This document shows, piece by piece, positions 16,438-23,932 of a stretch of DNA of 50,047 nt. The stretch comes from a virus. The notes beneath the pieces are model-generated. The model was not told where the DNA came from, searched no databases, and saw only the letters and a program-made list of their open reading frames with translations. A program made the translations under genes and the position numbers. The stretch spans positions 1-50,047 of IMG/VR virus record IMGVR_UViG_3300035698_027862; one strand, given 5' to 3'. Position 1 is the first letter of the stretch. Every line of letters starts with the position of its first letter.

Positions 16438-17589
16438 ATGAAAACAAATAGAAAATTCACATTGCTGGAGATGGTGATAGTGCTGGGACTGGTTGCATTT
16501 TTGATGGCGATGATCATCCCCGCTCTTACACGTGCAAGGGAAATGGCCAAGAAAGCCTTCTGTGTCAACAATATCAATCAGACAGTCAAAGTTGTCAACA
16601 TGTACAACCTTGATTACGGTTCAAGTCCATACAGCCAAAACTGGCTCATAGATTTCGCATTCATGAACAAATACATCGATACTGCCAAATATGGGATAAT
16701 GGAATGCCCCGACACCGATGACACAGTTAACAGTGTGGAAGCGCTCACAGGCGGAACAAGCTACCACTATATGGGAAGCAGGGACGACTGGGCAGAGAAC
16801 AACCTCGAAACCGGAGATGGCAGCGAATATGGCTTCGATGCGACAAATCCCACAGTAATAACAAAGCTTAGCGGCAGGGAAGAAAAAATCGTATATGACA
16901 AGTCAGACACTGTCCATTATGGAAGTTTCAACTTCGCATATGTCGAATCCGGCCATGCAGGCTCAGCACCGTGGTTTGAGAGGAAAAACTACTGGTTCAT
17001 AACAACCCCAAGCAAACTGAATTTTGCAGACGAAGATTATCCTGACAGAAGCCACAACCTCAATGAGGAACTTTACGGAGAAAAATATTACGATGACCCT
17101 GCCGATGATGAAGACGACGACGGTGACGACGACGGTGACGACGGCAAGAGCAACAACGGCCATGGCAACAACGAAGACGGCGTTGACTGCAGCAATCCTG
17201 GGAACTCGAAGGAGGGTGAAGATTCAGATCCCAATGTTGATGATGAAAACAAGGGAGGCAATCAGGAGCAGAATCAGGAAGAAAACCAGGGAGAAGACCA
17301 GCAGAACCAGGATCAGAACCAGGACGAATTCAACGGGGAAGAACTGGTAGACGACGGCAATGACAACCTGAACGACGGCCAGAATCAAGAGGGGACCGAC
17401 AACGACGACGATGGAGAAGAAGAGGAAGAATACTCTAGCAAAGACAAGGAGAAAAAGCCCTGGAAGGTCAGGATAATGCACTATCCTCCAGGAAGTCCTG
17501 AAAATCCTCAAGAACTGTGCGTAGGATACTCAGCTTGGCCAGCACATCAGGCGCACGGGGACGAACTACTAGAGATAATATACAAATGA
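16438..17589 (+). CDS. Pseudopilin-like protein with acidic linker and C-terminal HYPPGSP/AHQAHGD motif
   Basis: This 383-residue protein starts with a class III prepilin leader: MKTNRK, then FTLLE with glutamate at +5, then a 20-residue hydrophobic helix ending IIPALTRAREMA and CVNNINQ, as in type II pseudopilins of PVC bacteria. Residues 60-210 form a globular part. Residues 215-340 are very rich in D, E, N, Q and G and include NGHGNNEDGVDCSNPG, a stretch I recall from bacterial secreted proteins. The end carries HYPPGSPEN...AWPAHQAHGD, close to the recurrent HIPPGNP...VPAHLAHGD sequence of secreted proteins. There is no clear ribosome binding site. It is probably host-derived and expressed late; its role is unknown. 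Confidence 0.8.
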   Translation: MKTNRKFTLLEMVIVLGLVAFLMAMIIPALTRAREMAKKAFCVNNINQTVKVVNMYNLDYGSSPYSQNWLIDFAFMNKYIDTAKYGIMECPDTDDTVNSVEALTGGTSYHYMGSRDDWAENNLETGDGSEYGFDATNPTVITKLSGREEKIVYDKSDTVHYGSFNFAYVESGHAGSAPWFERKNYWFITTPSKLNFADEDYPDRSHNLNEELYGEKYYDDPADDEDDDGDDDGDDGKSNNGHGNNEDGVDCSNPGNSKEGEDSDPNVDDENKGGNQEQNQEENQGEDQQNQDQNQDEFNGEELVDDGNDNLNDGQNQEGTDNDDDGEEEEEYSSKDKEKKPWKVRIMHYPPGSPENPQELCVGYSAWPAHQAHGDELLEIIYK

Positions 17590-17610
17590 AATTAAATTCG
17601 AAGTTAATTT
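17589..17610. other. AT-rich near-palindrome
   Basis: AAATTAA and TTAATTT flank an ATTCGAAG centre immediately after the pseudopilin stop. It could be a weak hairpin ending that transcript or an operator beside the promoter at 17621. It lacks a strong stem, so this is only a possibility. Confidence 0.3.
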
Positions 17611-17620
17611 AAAAAATTGC

Positions 17621-17648
17621 TTGAAAACTTGCTGGACGGGTGTATATT
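17621..17648 (+). promoter_or_regulatory. Sigma70-like promoter (TTGAAA-N16-TATATT)
   Basis: TTGAAA at 17621-17626 and TATATT at 17643-17648 with exactly 16 bases between give one of the cleanest matches to the shared promoter pattern. The metallopeptidase gene starts about 32 bases beyond the expected start site. Confidence 0.78.
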
Positions 17649-17686
17649 AAGACCAGTGTCAGAAAACAAATCAAAGGAGTATGAAA

Positions 17687-18214
17687 ATGCCGACGACGTA
17701 TGAAATGGCGGAAGAATTGACCATGGAACTTCTTGACAGGGCCGTGGATCTCTATCATTCGGAACTCAAGAGGTATGAAGTCAGAATCGGTGTGATAATG
17801 GCTTTCGGGGAAGAAGACAAGGATGGCGAACTAAAAAGACCTATCATGAACCAGGGACAGCCATGTGCCGCAAAGGTGAAGGTTGTTTCCGTCAAGGACA
17901 AGCTCACAAAGAATATCGATGTTGAAATTCTTCTGGACGGATTTTACTGGCAGGAACTCGACGATGAAAGAAAGATTGCCATATTCGACCATGAACTCGA
18001 ACATCTTCAGTTGAAGGTCAATTCCGACGGCGAAGTTGAAAAGGACAATGCCGGTAAACCTAAGATCAAAATATCCCATGACGATATAATTTTCTGGGGA
18101 TTTTCTGCGATAGCGGAACGCCATGGTGTAAATTCTCAGGAATACCTCTGTTTCCAGCAGTTGAAATTGAAATATGGCAATCTGCTTGATCCGGAGGTGA
18201 ATGCCAATGGCTAA
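17687..18214 (+). CDS. Putative phage metallopeptidase
   Basis: This 175-residue protein has the zinc-peptidase motif HELEH at residues 102-106 (HExxH), preceded by hydrophobic IAIFD and followed downstream by an aspartate-rich helix. Size and layout match the putative phage metallopeptidase family; substrates are unknown. The start at 17687 lies seven bases after AAAGGAG, whereas the ATG at 17681 is too close. It is the first gene after a strong promoter and overlaps the next gene by eight bases. Confidence 0.78.
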   Translation: MPTTYEMAEELTMELLDRAVDLYHSELKRYEVRIGVIMAFGEEDKDGELKRPIMNQGQPCAAKVKVVSVKDKLTKNIDVEILLDGFYWQELDDERKIAIFDHELEHLQLKVNSDGEVEKDNAGKPKIKISHDDIIFWGFSAIAERHGVNSQEYLCFQQLKLKYGNLLDPEVNANG

Positions 18215-18518
18215 ATTATATTCAATCTTTAATGACAACGGATGCCTTTCAGCTACACATGGAATTACAATATATAGGGGTGTTATTGTATATTGGGACG
18301 AGGATTATGATAAAAGAATCCTGCAGTTTCTTGATAATATGTCTTCAATTGATATGGAACAGTTAGTGGCTGTTCAGGAAACTAAAGGCTTTATCAATGC
18401 AATATGGAAAGATAAAGTACCAAGAAAATATTTTGATGGTCATGAAATCAGTCTTGACAATGACATCTGGATATTCAATAAATCAATTTCAATACCGGGT
18501 GATAGATCCAGTGGCTGA
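18207..18518 (+). CDS. Unknown small protein
   Basis: This 103-residue protein starts at 18207, eight bases after GGAGGTGA. Its codons are more AT-rich than those of its neighbours. The sequence has a beta-like N-terminus (AKLYSIFNDNG...TIYRGVIVYWDEDYD) and a helical middle. No family is recognised. The end overlaps the methyltransferase start. Confidence 0.62.
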   Translation: MAKLYSIFNDNGCLSATHGITIYRGVIVYWDEDYDKRILQFLDNMSSIDMEQLVAVQETKGFINAIWKDKVPRKYFDGHEISLDNDIWIFNKSISIPGDRSSG

Positions 18519-19107
18519 TGACTGGACGGGAAATTCAAACAGTGTGTTTAAGACTCTGTCGGCCAGCAATCATTCAGATGCCGGCAGGGTCGAACATGAC
18601 TATTATTCCACGGACCCCGTTGCAGCAGAGCATTTGATGAAGATTGAAAAGTTGAATTACAACATATGGGAATGCGCATGCGGTTCCGGACATCTCAGCA
18701 AGGTGTTTGAAGATACGGGTCACAAGGTGATGAGTACGGATCTCGTCGACCATGGCTATGGTACAGGATGTATAGATTTTCTCAAGGTGCATGATATTGT
18801 ATGGGATGGAGATATAATAACTAATCCGCCATATAAATATGCGCTTGAATTTGTCAGGAAGGCATTGGAACTGGTAGGTGACAAAGGTAATGTCCATATG
18901 TTTCTGAAACTGCAGTTTCTGGAAGGCAAGGCAAGGAGAAAATTCTTTGAAGAACATCCTCCCTGTACAGTGCATGTGTCTTCATCGAGAATCATATGCG
19001 CCAGAAACGGTGATTTCAAAAATACAAACGGCAGTGCGGTGGCATATGCATGGTTCAAATGGAAGAAGAACTGTTCGGGAGACACAATTGTAAAATGGTT
19101 CAACTGA
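18511..19107 (+). CDS. Phage DNA adenine-type methyltransferase (NPPY)
   Basis: This 198-residue protein is a compact S-adenosylmethionine-dependent methyltransferase of a type common in phages. Motif I is WECACGSGHLSKV near residue 52, the acidic motif II is STDLVDHGYG near 72, and the catalytic motif IV is TNPPYKYALEF near 108. The DWTGNSNSVFKTL opening is typical of the family. NPPY indicates amino-group methylation, probably N6-adenine. The GTG start at 18511 is eight bases after GGGTGA; an ATG at 18397 would add 38 residues inside the previous gene. Possible roles are protection from restriction or host mimicry. Confidence 0.85.
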   Translation: MADDWTGNSNSVFKTLSASNHSDAGRVEHDYYSTDPVAAEHLMKIEKLNYNIWECACGSGHLSKVFEDTGHKVMSTDLVDHGYGTGCIDFLKVHDIVWDGDIITNPPYKYALEFVRKALELVGDKGNVHMFLKLQFLEGKARRKFFEEHPPCTVHVSSSRIICARNGDFKNTNGSAVAYAWFKWKKNCSGDTIVKWFN

Positions 19108-19361
19108 TGAAAAAAGACATGTCTAAAATCCCCATGGGCGGGTATTGCTATGAAATCATCGACATAGTTCCCAGCAGCAAGGATGGATGCGTTATCCGCA
19201 CAAAGCCATGTCCGTACTGGTCCAGAAGGAAAGGACTGTATGGGCAGGTGGACGGTTATTGTTCCTATCTCGATATAGGAGATGAATACAAGGGTGCTTC
19301 CGGAATGCTGTTCGACCAGGTTAAGGAATGCAATATCAACACGGGAGATGAAAATGGGTGA
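19107..19361 (+). CDS. Conserved small phage protein, partner of the methyltransferase
   Basis: This 84-residue protein overlaps the methyltransferase stop by one base. It has conserved-looking cysteines and tryptophan (KPCPYWSRR, QVDGYCSYLDIGDE, FDQVKECNI). I recall a small family with the same PCP-W...GYC...GDW...WDQVKEC pattern beside this type of methyltransferase in many phages. Metal binding is plausible; no activity is known. No strong binding site is seen, so translation is probably coupled. Confidence 0.7.
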   Translation: MKKDMSKIPMGGYCYEIIDIVPSSKDGCVIRTKPCPYWSRRKGLYGQVDGYCSYLDIGDEYKGASGMLFDQVKECNINTGDENG

Positions 19362-20364
19362 CTTTACTGATTTTTCATTGATAGAACCCATGTATGTGCA
19401 GGACAAGATCATGGAAGTTGTTCCCAGGATATTCCGGCAATCCGACAAATGGGTGTTCAAATGTCCCATATGCGGCGACAGCAAGAAGAAAAAGAGACTG
19501 ACAAGAGGCAACTACTATTTGAAGACAAACAGTTACTGGTGCTTCAACGAGGGTTGTTCGGCTTCGGGTCTGTGGATAGTTGCGAATTTCACAGGCATGA
19601 CCATGACCGACGTCAACAAGGATTTCATAGGATATGTGTCCAGGTATTTCAACAATCCTGACAAGCATCCTGTAAGAAAGGAAACTGTCTTTGCGGAAAA
19701 AAAGAAAACTGCCGGCGAAGACCTGATGAGCAATCCCATTTTCAACGACTGGGGAGAATTGACCGGAACCATGAAAAAGTATCTGGACGACAGGAAAATA
19801 TTCAATGCTCCCTATCTGCCGAAAAACTACAGGTTCTACAGGAACATCATCAACAACCGTCTTGTGATACCATGGATGGTCAACAACAAAATTATATACT
19901 ATCAGGAAAGGGTGATGACTGAAAATGCCTTTGCCAAGTATGTTTTTCCCAGAGATATCATCAGACCGGTATGCGGACTGGAGAAGATAAACGATAAAAG
20001 TAGATATATATTCATGAATGAGGGTTTCTTCGACAGCATATGGGTACCCAACTGCGTATGTATCGGCTCCATACAATTGTCGGAAAGCCAGTCCGAACTG
20101 CTGGACAAATACGGAATGTACGAGAAAGTGCTGTTCACTGACAACCAGCAGAGCGACAAGTCGTCATATGACAAACTGCACAGGATAGCTGAAAATGATC
20201 ACAGGATACCGATGTTCATCTGGCCGTCCTCCATAAAGTCCAAGGATGTAAATAAACATATCATCGACAACTATCCGGACAATGTTTTCAATGACATAGC
20301 ATTTCTGGAAAGCAGGGTGTTCAGAGGGCTTGAGGCTTTATTGGAGCTAAAAATGCAGAAATGA
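19354..20364 (+). CDS. 61: DNA primase (T4 gp61-like)
   Basis: This 336-residue protein should make RNA primers for lagging-strand synthesis with the gp41-like helicase. The N-terminal zinc ribbon is CPIC near residue 29 and SYWCFNEGC near residue 55. A TOPRIM-like core follows, with YIFMNEGFFDSIW near residue 220 supplying the acidic metal ligands. T4 gp61 has 342 residues. GGGAG six bases upstream supports the start at 19354 rather than 19348. A late-type promoter follows the gene. Confidence 0.85.
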   Translation: MGDFTDFSLIEPMYVQDKIMEVVPRIFRQSDKWVFKCPICGDSKKKKRLTRGNYYLKTNSYWCFNEGCSASGLWIVANFTGMTMTDVNKDFIGYVSRYFNNPDKHPVRKETVFAEKKKTAGEDLMSNPIFNDWGELTGTMKKYLDDRKIFNAPYLPKNYRFYRNIINNRLVIPWMVNNKIIYYQERVMTENAFAKYVFPRDIIRPVCGLEKINDKSRYIFMNEGFFDSIWVPNCVCIGSIQLSESQSELLDKYGMYEKVLFTDNQQSDKSSYDKLHRIAENDHRIPMFIWPSSIKSKDVNKHIIDNYPDNVFNDIAFLESRVFRGLEALLELKMQK

Positions 20365-20395
20365 TGAATTTTTTTACAACTTGTCTTTAAAAAAT

Positions 20396-20403
20396 TATAA
20401 ATA
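20396..20403 (+). promoter_or_regulatory. T4-type late promoter (TATAAATA)
   Basis: TATAAATACT matches the T4 late promoter -10 element, including the usual ACT continuation. The ATG at 20428 lies 25 bases beyond, as for the pseudopilin gene. A weak TTTACA at 20373 could also make this a sigma70-type site. Confidence 0.6.
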
Positions 20404-20427
20404 CTATGTAAATTAAAGAAACATAGG

Positions 20428-21012
20428 ATGGATTATATGGAACTCAACAAAAACCAGTTTAAAGTGGATTCGGACGATTTGCTGACCAATTATGCAATGG
20501 GCTACGATATTCAGCCGGAGATCGGAGACACAGTCTATATAGACTATTCCGGCAATACCAACATGGCGGCGACGGGCAAACTTGCATTCGCCGGCAGATA
20601 CAGGATTGTCAAACAGGACAAGAACAACTTTACATTCGTCAATCTGTTCGACATAGCGGGCGACAATGATCCCACCAATGTACATCCAGTCGACTATGAC
20701 AAATATACCGAACCTGAAAACAAGGAAATAACGATAAAGAAAGCCGACATAGCCAGGCTGTACTACCATGCGCATAACAACATGTGGGTGATGTGGGTCA
20801 TAGACGGTTCGGATGCGGACACCAAGTTCCAGCCTGTCGACAAGACCAAGATGGTGGACAAGGCAGCAGACGGCAAGCCGAATGTGGATACATTCGGGAA
20901 ATCCGACAAGAAGATGGAACCGATGGTCAAGGTGAAGATAGAAGGTCCCGGTGAAAAGAAGGGTAAGCCGACCATGGACACATATTTTAAATCTAAAGGA
21001 AAAACATCATGA
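20428..21012 (+). CDS. Unknown protein with PIP-box-like tail
   Basis: This 194-residue protein contains a beta-rich middle (GDTVYIDYSGNT, GRYRIVKQDKNNFTFVNLFD) and a lysine-rich, probably unfolded C-terminal 60 residues. The last residues, PTMDTYFKSKGK, resemble clamp-binding PIP boxes (small hydrophobic residue, then two aromatics, then basic residues), although the usual leading glutamine is missing. The gene sits behind a late-type promoter. I do not recognise the family. Confidence 0.72.
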   Translation: MDYMELNKNQFKVDSDDLLTNYAMGYDIQPEIGDTVYIDYSGNTNMAATGKLAFAGRYRIVKQDKNNFTFVNLFDIAGDNDPTNVHPVDYDKYTEPENKEITIKKADIARLYYHAHNNMWVMWVIDGSDADTKFQPVDKTKMVDKAADGKPNVDTFGKSDKKMEPMVKVKIEGPGEKKGKPTMDTYFKSKGKTS

Positions 21013-21398
21013 TTACAGAAAGAGAAAATGTAAGGAACGCATATAAAACTCTTCTTAACGAAGATCCTGTGAAAATAGACGATGAACAGCCTGTGGACAC
21101 TTCACCGGCGCAACCTGCACCTGCACCTGCACCGGTCACCGAGCCTGTTGCAGAACCCGCACCGGTTACTGAACCTGTTGCAGAGCCTGCGCCCGCCGCT
21201 GAAAAGACAAAGGAAATACAGTCCAAGGTTATAGCGATATTGTCTTCCAAGCTCATGGGCGATGTCAAGGACAAAGTTTATGAAATGAAGTTCATTTTGA
21301 AGAAAACCAAGGATCCCAGGTTGTTCGAACTTATTTCTGACATCAATGCGGATATCAAAGAAATCAACGAGAAGATTCTGAATACGTTCAATAGGTAG
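21009..21398 (+). CDS. Unknown protein with Pro-Ala repeat linker
   Basis: This 129-residue protein overlaps the previous stop by four bases. Residues 30-65 form an alanine-proline linker containing two copies of PVTEPVAEPA, encoded by a 30-base tandem repeat. The C-terminal half is helical and charged (KVIAILSSKLMGDVKDK, ELISDINADIKEINEKI), fit for a helical bundle or coiled coil. The short N-terminal segment may be a docking peptide. Function unknown. Confidence 0.68.
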   Translation: MITERENVRNAYKTLLNEDPVKIDDEQPVDTSPAQPAPAPAPVTEPVAEPAPVTEPVAEPAPAAEKTKEIQSKVIAILSSKLMGDVKDKVYEMKFILKKTKDPRLFELISDINADIKEINEKILNTFNR

Positions 21399-21434
21399 TA
21401 TGAAAAATAAATTTTAAATAGTAGGAGAAAGACA

Positions 21435-21713
21435 ATGAGTAAGGAAAATAACAACATCGGCTGGGTTTGTCCGAAATGCGACAAAGTGAATGCACCGTCT
21501 GTTCTTTCATGTACATGTGTTCCGGTACCGGAAATGCAGGAATTGGGATCGGATCAAATGCAGGAACTGAAAAGATTACAGGATGAGTGGAATAAGCAAA
21601 AATCTCCATTTTATCCGTTTTATCCTAAATATCTGTATCCATATGGAACCTTCCGTGACATACCTTCATCCCCTAATCATCCGTTTTGTTATACAACTTG
21701 CACTAATGGTTAA
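21435..21713 (+). CDS. Small protein with N-terminal zinc-ribbon half
   Basis: This 92-residue protein starts after AGGAGAAAG. It opens with GWVCPKCDKVNAPSVLSCTC, a four-cysteine metal-binding knuckle, and ends in a proline/tyrosine-rich stretch (SPFYPFYPKYLYPYG). Small proteins opening like this (IGWxCPxCG) occur in many phages and have no established function. Confidence 0.68.
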   Translation: MSKENNNIGWVCPKCDKVNAPSVLSCTCVPVPEMQELGSDQMQELKRLQDEWNKQKSPFYPFYPKYLYPYGTFRDIPSSPNHPFCYTTCTNG

Positions 21714-21738
21714 AAATAAACTCAACAAGGAGAAAGAT

Positions 21739-22146
21739 ATGAAAAAAGTAATGTTTGCATGCATGGTTGCGGCAATGATTCTCACAGCGTCGGGATGCAA
21801 GACTCCGTCAATGAATGTTCGCAGGTCGGTTGCGCGTTCGACAGGTGATATCTCGTCGACTATCGCAATTGAAAAAGACAAGATTTCCAAAGAGGATATT
21901 GCCGAAGCTATTGCAAAGGTGGAGGAATTTCTCGCCGATAACAATCTGCCCGACACTATTACAAGGGACGAACTTGTAGAACTCATCAAGGAACAGGTCG
22001 ATGTCGAACAACTCAATCCCGTCATTGAAAAGATTTCCGTCATAGTTCCGGAAGACATGAACATCAAAGATGTGATAACAGTGGTAAAGGCTTTTATCAA
22101 GGGGTTGAAGACAGGCAGTTCCGAATTTGTCGAAATATCCGAATAG
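21739..22146 (+). CDS. Lipoprotein with type II signal peptide
   Basis: This 135-residue protein starts after AAGGAGAAAG. It has a lysine start, a hydrophobic core (FACMVAAMILTA) and a lipobox SGC with cysteine 20, so signal peptidase II processing and lipid attachment in the host envelope are likely. The mature part is acidic and helical (SKEDIAEAIAKVEEFLADN, TRDELVELIKEQV). A phage lipoprotein may alter the host surface, for example by blocking superinfection, but nothing in the sequence proves this. Confidence 0.75.
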   Translation: MKKVMFACMVAAMILTASGCKTPSMNVRRSVARSTGDISSTIAIEKDKISKEDIAEAIAKVEEFLADNNLPDTITRDELVELIKEQVDVEQLNPVIEKISVIVPEDMNIKDVITVVKAFIKGLKTGSSEFVEISE

Positions 22147-22154
22147 GAGGAATG

Positions 22155-22355
22155 ATGAAAAAAGATTTTACTCCGATGGATGATCTTGCAATTAAATCTT
22201 TCAGGGACGACAATGATACGGTCTTCACACGGGGACCGTGGAAGGTCGGTGGCAGACTATATGATTTCAAGCTCGTGGACGCCGACGGCGAAGATTATTG
22301 TACAATGGGACAGATGTTTGAATGGAATGTGGAGATGACAACAAACCTGACTTGA
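22155..22355 (+). CDS. Unknown small protein
   Basis: This 66-residue protein is preceded by AGGAGG; ATGs at 22152 and 22155 are both close to it. The sequence is acidic with a likely small beta unit (FTRGPWKVGGRLYDFKLVDADG). No family is recognised. It overlaps the next gene by 34 bases in another frame. Confidence 0.58.
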   Translation: MKKDFTPMDDLAIKSFRDDNDTVFTRGPWKVGGRLYDFKLVDADGEDYCTMGQMFEWNVEMTTNLT

Positions 22356-22915
22356 GATCGGACGATGTCCTGAAGGATATTTTCGATACGGTCGAGATAC
22401 AGAACAACATAGTTACGGACACCGGTATTCCGGATTTGCCCGGACAGGATGCTCCGCCCATACCTCCTCCGACTCCCAGAGTCGACATACCGAAAGTCGA
22501 ATTCAGTCCCGAGAACATAGGAAACATCTATACTGAACTGTCCGACCTTATCTGTTCGGGCAAAAACATACTTGCATCCGTACAGTATATCATAGAGAGC
22601 AATTCCGTAATGGATCCCGACATGATAGCTTCGGCAGCAAGCCTTATCAACAGTGTCAATTCCCTGCTGAAGGAATTCAACAAGATCCATATGCAGCATG
22701 TCAAGTTCGAGCAGCAGAAGGAAATGGAGCTGATGAAGGCCAAGGAAAAGCGCAGGATACTGAAGTACAAGGTGAGGGAGGCCAAGAAGATGCTCGGCAA
22801 ACCTGAAGATCCCAAGGATATAACGGACTCTGTGAAATACTGCCAGGAGGACATAGTCAACACCATTGTCCAGTCTGAAATGAAACAGATATCAGGTGTT
22901 GTTGAAAATATTTGA
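22322..22915 (+). CDS. Coiled-coil protein, candidate small terminase subunit
   Basis: This 197-residue protein has an acidic N-terminal arm, a proline-rich linker (APPIPPPTPRVD) and a long helical region from residue 65, with NIYTELSDLICSGKNILASV, SVMDPDMIASAASLINSVNSLL and a strongly charged FEQQKEMELMKAKEKRR coiled coil. The pattern of two helices around a short loop, then a coiled coil, resembles gp16-type small terminases, which recognise DNA for packaging. No large terminase is in the window, so the context does not confirm it. The start at 22322 overlaps the previous gene. Confidence 0.45.
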   Translation: MECGDDNKPDLRSDDVLKDIFDTVEIQNNIVTDTGIPDLPGQDAPPIPPPTPRVDIPKVEFSPENIGNIYTELSDLICSGKNILASVQYIIESNSVMDPDMIASAASLINSVNSLLKEFNKIHMQHVKFEQQKEMELMKAKEKRRILKYKVREAKKMLGKPEDPKDITDSVKYCQEDIVNTIVQSEMKQISGVVENI

Positions 22916-22934
22916 ATTATTTTTAAATATTTGC

Positions 22935-22962
22935 TTGACATTGATTCTTTCAATGCTATATT
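22935..22962 (+). promoter_or_regulatory. Sigma70-like promoter (TTGACA-N16-TATATT)
   Basis: A consensus TTGACA at 22935-22940 and TATATT at 22957-22962 are 16 bases apart, with TGC before the -10. The gene start at 22986 is about 17 bases beyond the expected transcription start. This is the best -35 box in the window. Confidence 0.8.
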
Positions 22963-22985
22963 GATATTAAAAGAAAGGAAATGTC

Positions 22986-23279
22986 ATGAAACTTGAAGTA
23001 GGAATGAAAGTGACTGTGAAAAAACCCCAGCGACCATACTACTACGGCTATGGAGCAAGAAAACATGATCTCACAATGATCACTCCCGGAATGAAAGGCA
23101 CTGTCAAGGCAATCAACTGTCCGGCGGTCAATCGCCGCAATGTAATGTTTCATTGTGCGGACTTCGAAATTGGTGAAAATACCTATAGACTGGGACTTTC
23201 GGAAGACAGTTTTAAAATCATCGACGCCGATGAAAATAAAAAAGTTTCAATTATTTTTAAAAAATCACTTGAAAAATGA
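22986..23279 (+). CDS. Conserved small phage protein, SH3-like
   Basis: This 97-residue protein begins KLEVGMKVTVKKPQRPYYYGYG and contains PGMKGTVKAINCPAVNRRNVMFHCADF, a strand-rich layout like a small SH3/KOW-type barrel. I recall similar small proteins in other phages (GMKV.VKKP.RPYYY...PGM.GTV). No enzymatic residue is apparent; nucleic-acid or protein binding is plausible. It directly follows a strong promoter. Confidence 0.7.
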   Translation: MKLEVGMKVTVKKPQRPYYYGYGARKHDLTMITPGMKGTVKAINCPAVNRRNVMFHCADFEIGENTYRLGLSEDSFKIIDADENKKVSIIFKKSLEK

Positions 23280-23305
23280 AAAATCAATGATAAGTTAGAT
23301 ATATG
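23276..23305 (+). promoter_or_regulatory. Possible weak promoter (ATGAAA-N18-TATATG)
   Basis: An AT-rich gap holds ATGAAA at 23276-23281 and TATATG at 23300-23305 followed by TTAA. The spacing is longer and the boxes poorer than in the other promoters of the window. Confidence 0.35.
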
Positions 23306-23341
23306 TTAAAAAGTACAAAACTAAAAGAAAAGGAAAGACAA

Positions 23342-23785
23342 ATGCCAACAATCTCAGAAACAGTCGAAACAATCATCTCGCTCATCGACGGAACAATCGT
23401 GGAAGAATTGGAAGAACCCGCTGAAACACGCAGTGAACTCGTCGACGATCTCATGGTGTCGGTGCGGACCAAGAAGAATGTCATATCCAAAGTGTATGAC
23501 AGGTTCAACCATCTCCTCGAATCGAACCCGGAATTCTCCCAGAAGGCCGGTAACATTTTCAATGAAGTATTTTCCGGTGTGACAACAGATTTCCGTGACA
23601 AATACATCAGCAGTGTTTTTCCTATAAGAAGCGCATACATTGACAATCCGGACAAGGAAAACAGGAAAGTCCTTGTAAAGAAACTCAATGCGGTACTTGC
23701 AATCGCCACAGACAATGATGTGGCCGTGATTGTGAACGGCGAAAGAAACCTCTGGAAGGTTCTCAAAGAATACTGGAACAAGTAG
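23342..23785 (+). CDS. Unknown helical protein
   Basis: This 147-residue protein has AAAGGAAAG before the ATG at 23342. It is mostly helical and charged, with EELEEPAETRSELVDDLMVS near residue 20 and a C-terminal VLVKKLNAVLAIATDN helix. No cysteines or membrane segments are present. A strong hairpin follows its stop. No family is recognised. Confidence 0.72.
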   Translation: MPTISETVETIISLIDGTIVEELEEPAETRSELVDDLMVSVRTKKNVISKVYDRFNHLLESNPEFSQKAGNIFNEVFSGVTTDFRDKYISSVFPIRSAYIDNPDKENRKVLVKKLNAVLAIATDNDVAVIVNGERNLWKVLKEYWNK

Positions 23786-23796
23786 CTCCTAAAGTT

Positions 23797-23832
23797 GGGC
23801 GGGTATTGGTTGCCAACCACCAATGCCCGCCC
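23797..23832 (+). terminator. Strong hairpin terminator
   Basis: A 14-base stem, GGGCGGGTATTGGT against ACCAATGCCCGCCC with one G-U pair, closes an 8-base loop right after the stop of the previous gene. Downstream is TCATTTTAAA, a weak T tract. The following 100 bases to 23,932 contain no convincing gene. Confidence 0.75.
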
Positions 23833-23932
23833 TCATTTTAAACTATGAAAAACAAGACAAATAAAAAAGCAGTCACCCGGACATGGTTCGAGTTGATCGA
23901 GGAAATATGTAAAAACAAATCAAGGAGAAGAA

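Noticed and set aside
21121-21190. Short tandem repeat that might suggest a CRISPR array
   Set aside because: It is a 30-base in-frame repeat coding PVTEPVAEPA in a linker, with only two copies and no spacers.
21413-21420. TTTAAATA before the gene at 21435 as a late promoter
   Set aside because: It differs from TATAAATA at one base and lies only 15 bases before the ATG, so transcription would begin at or after the ribosome binding site.
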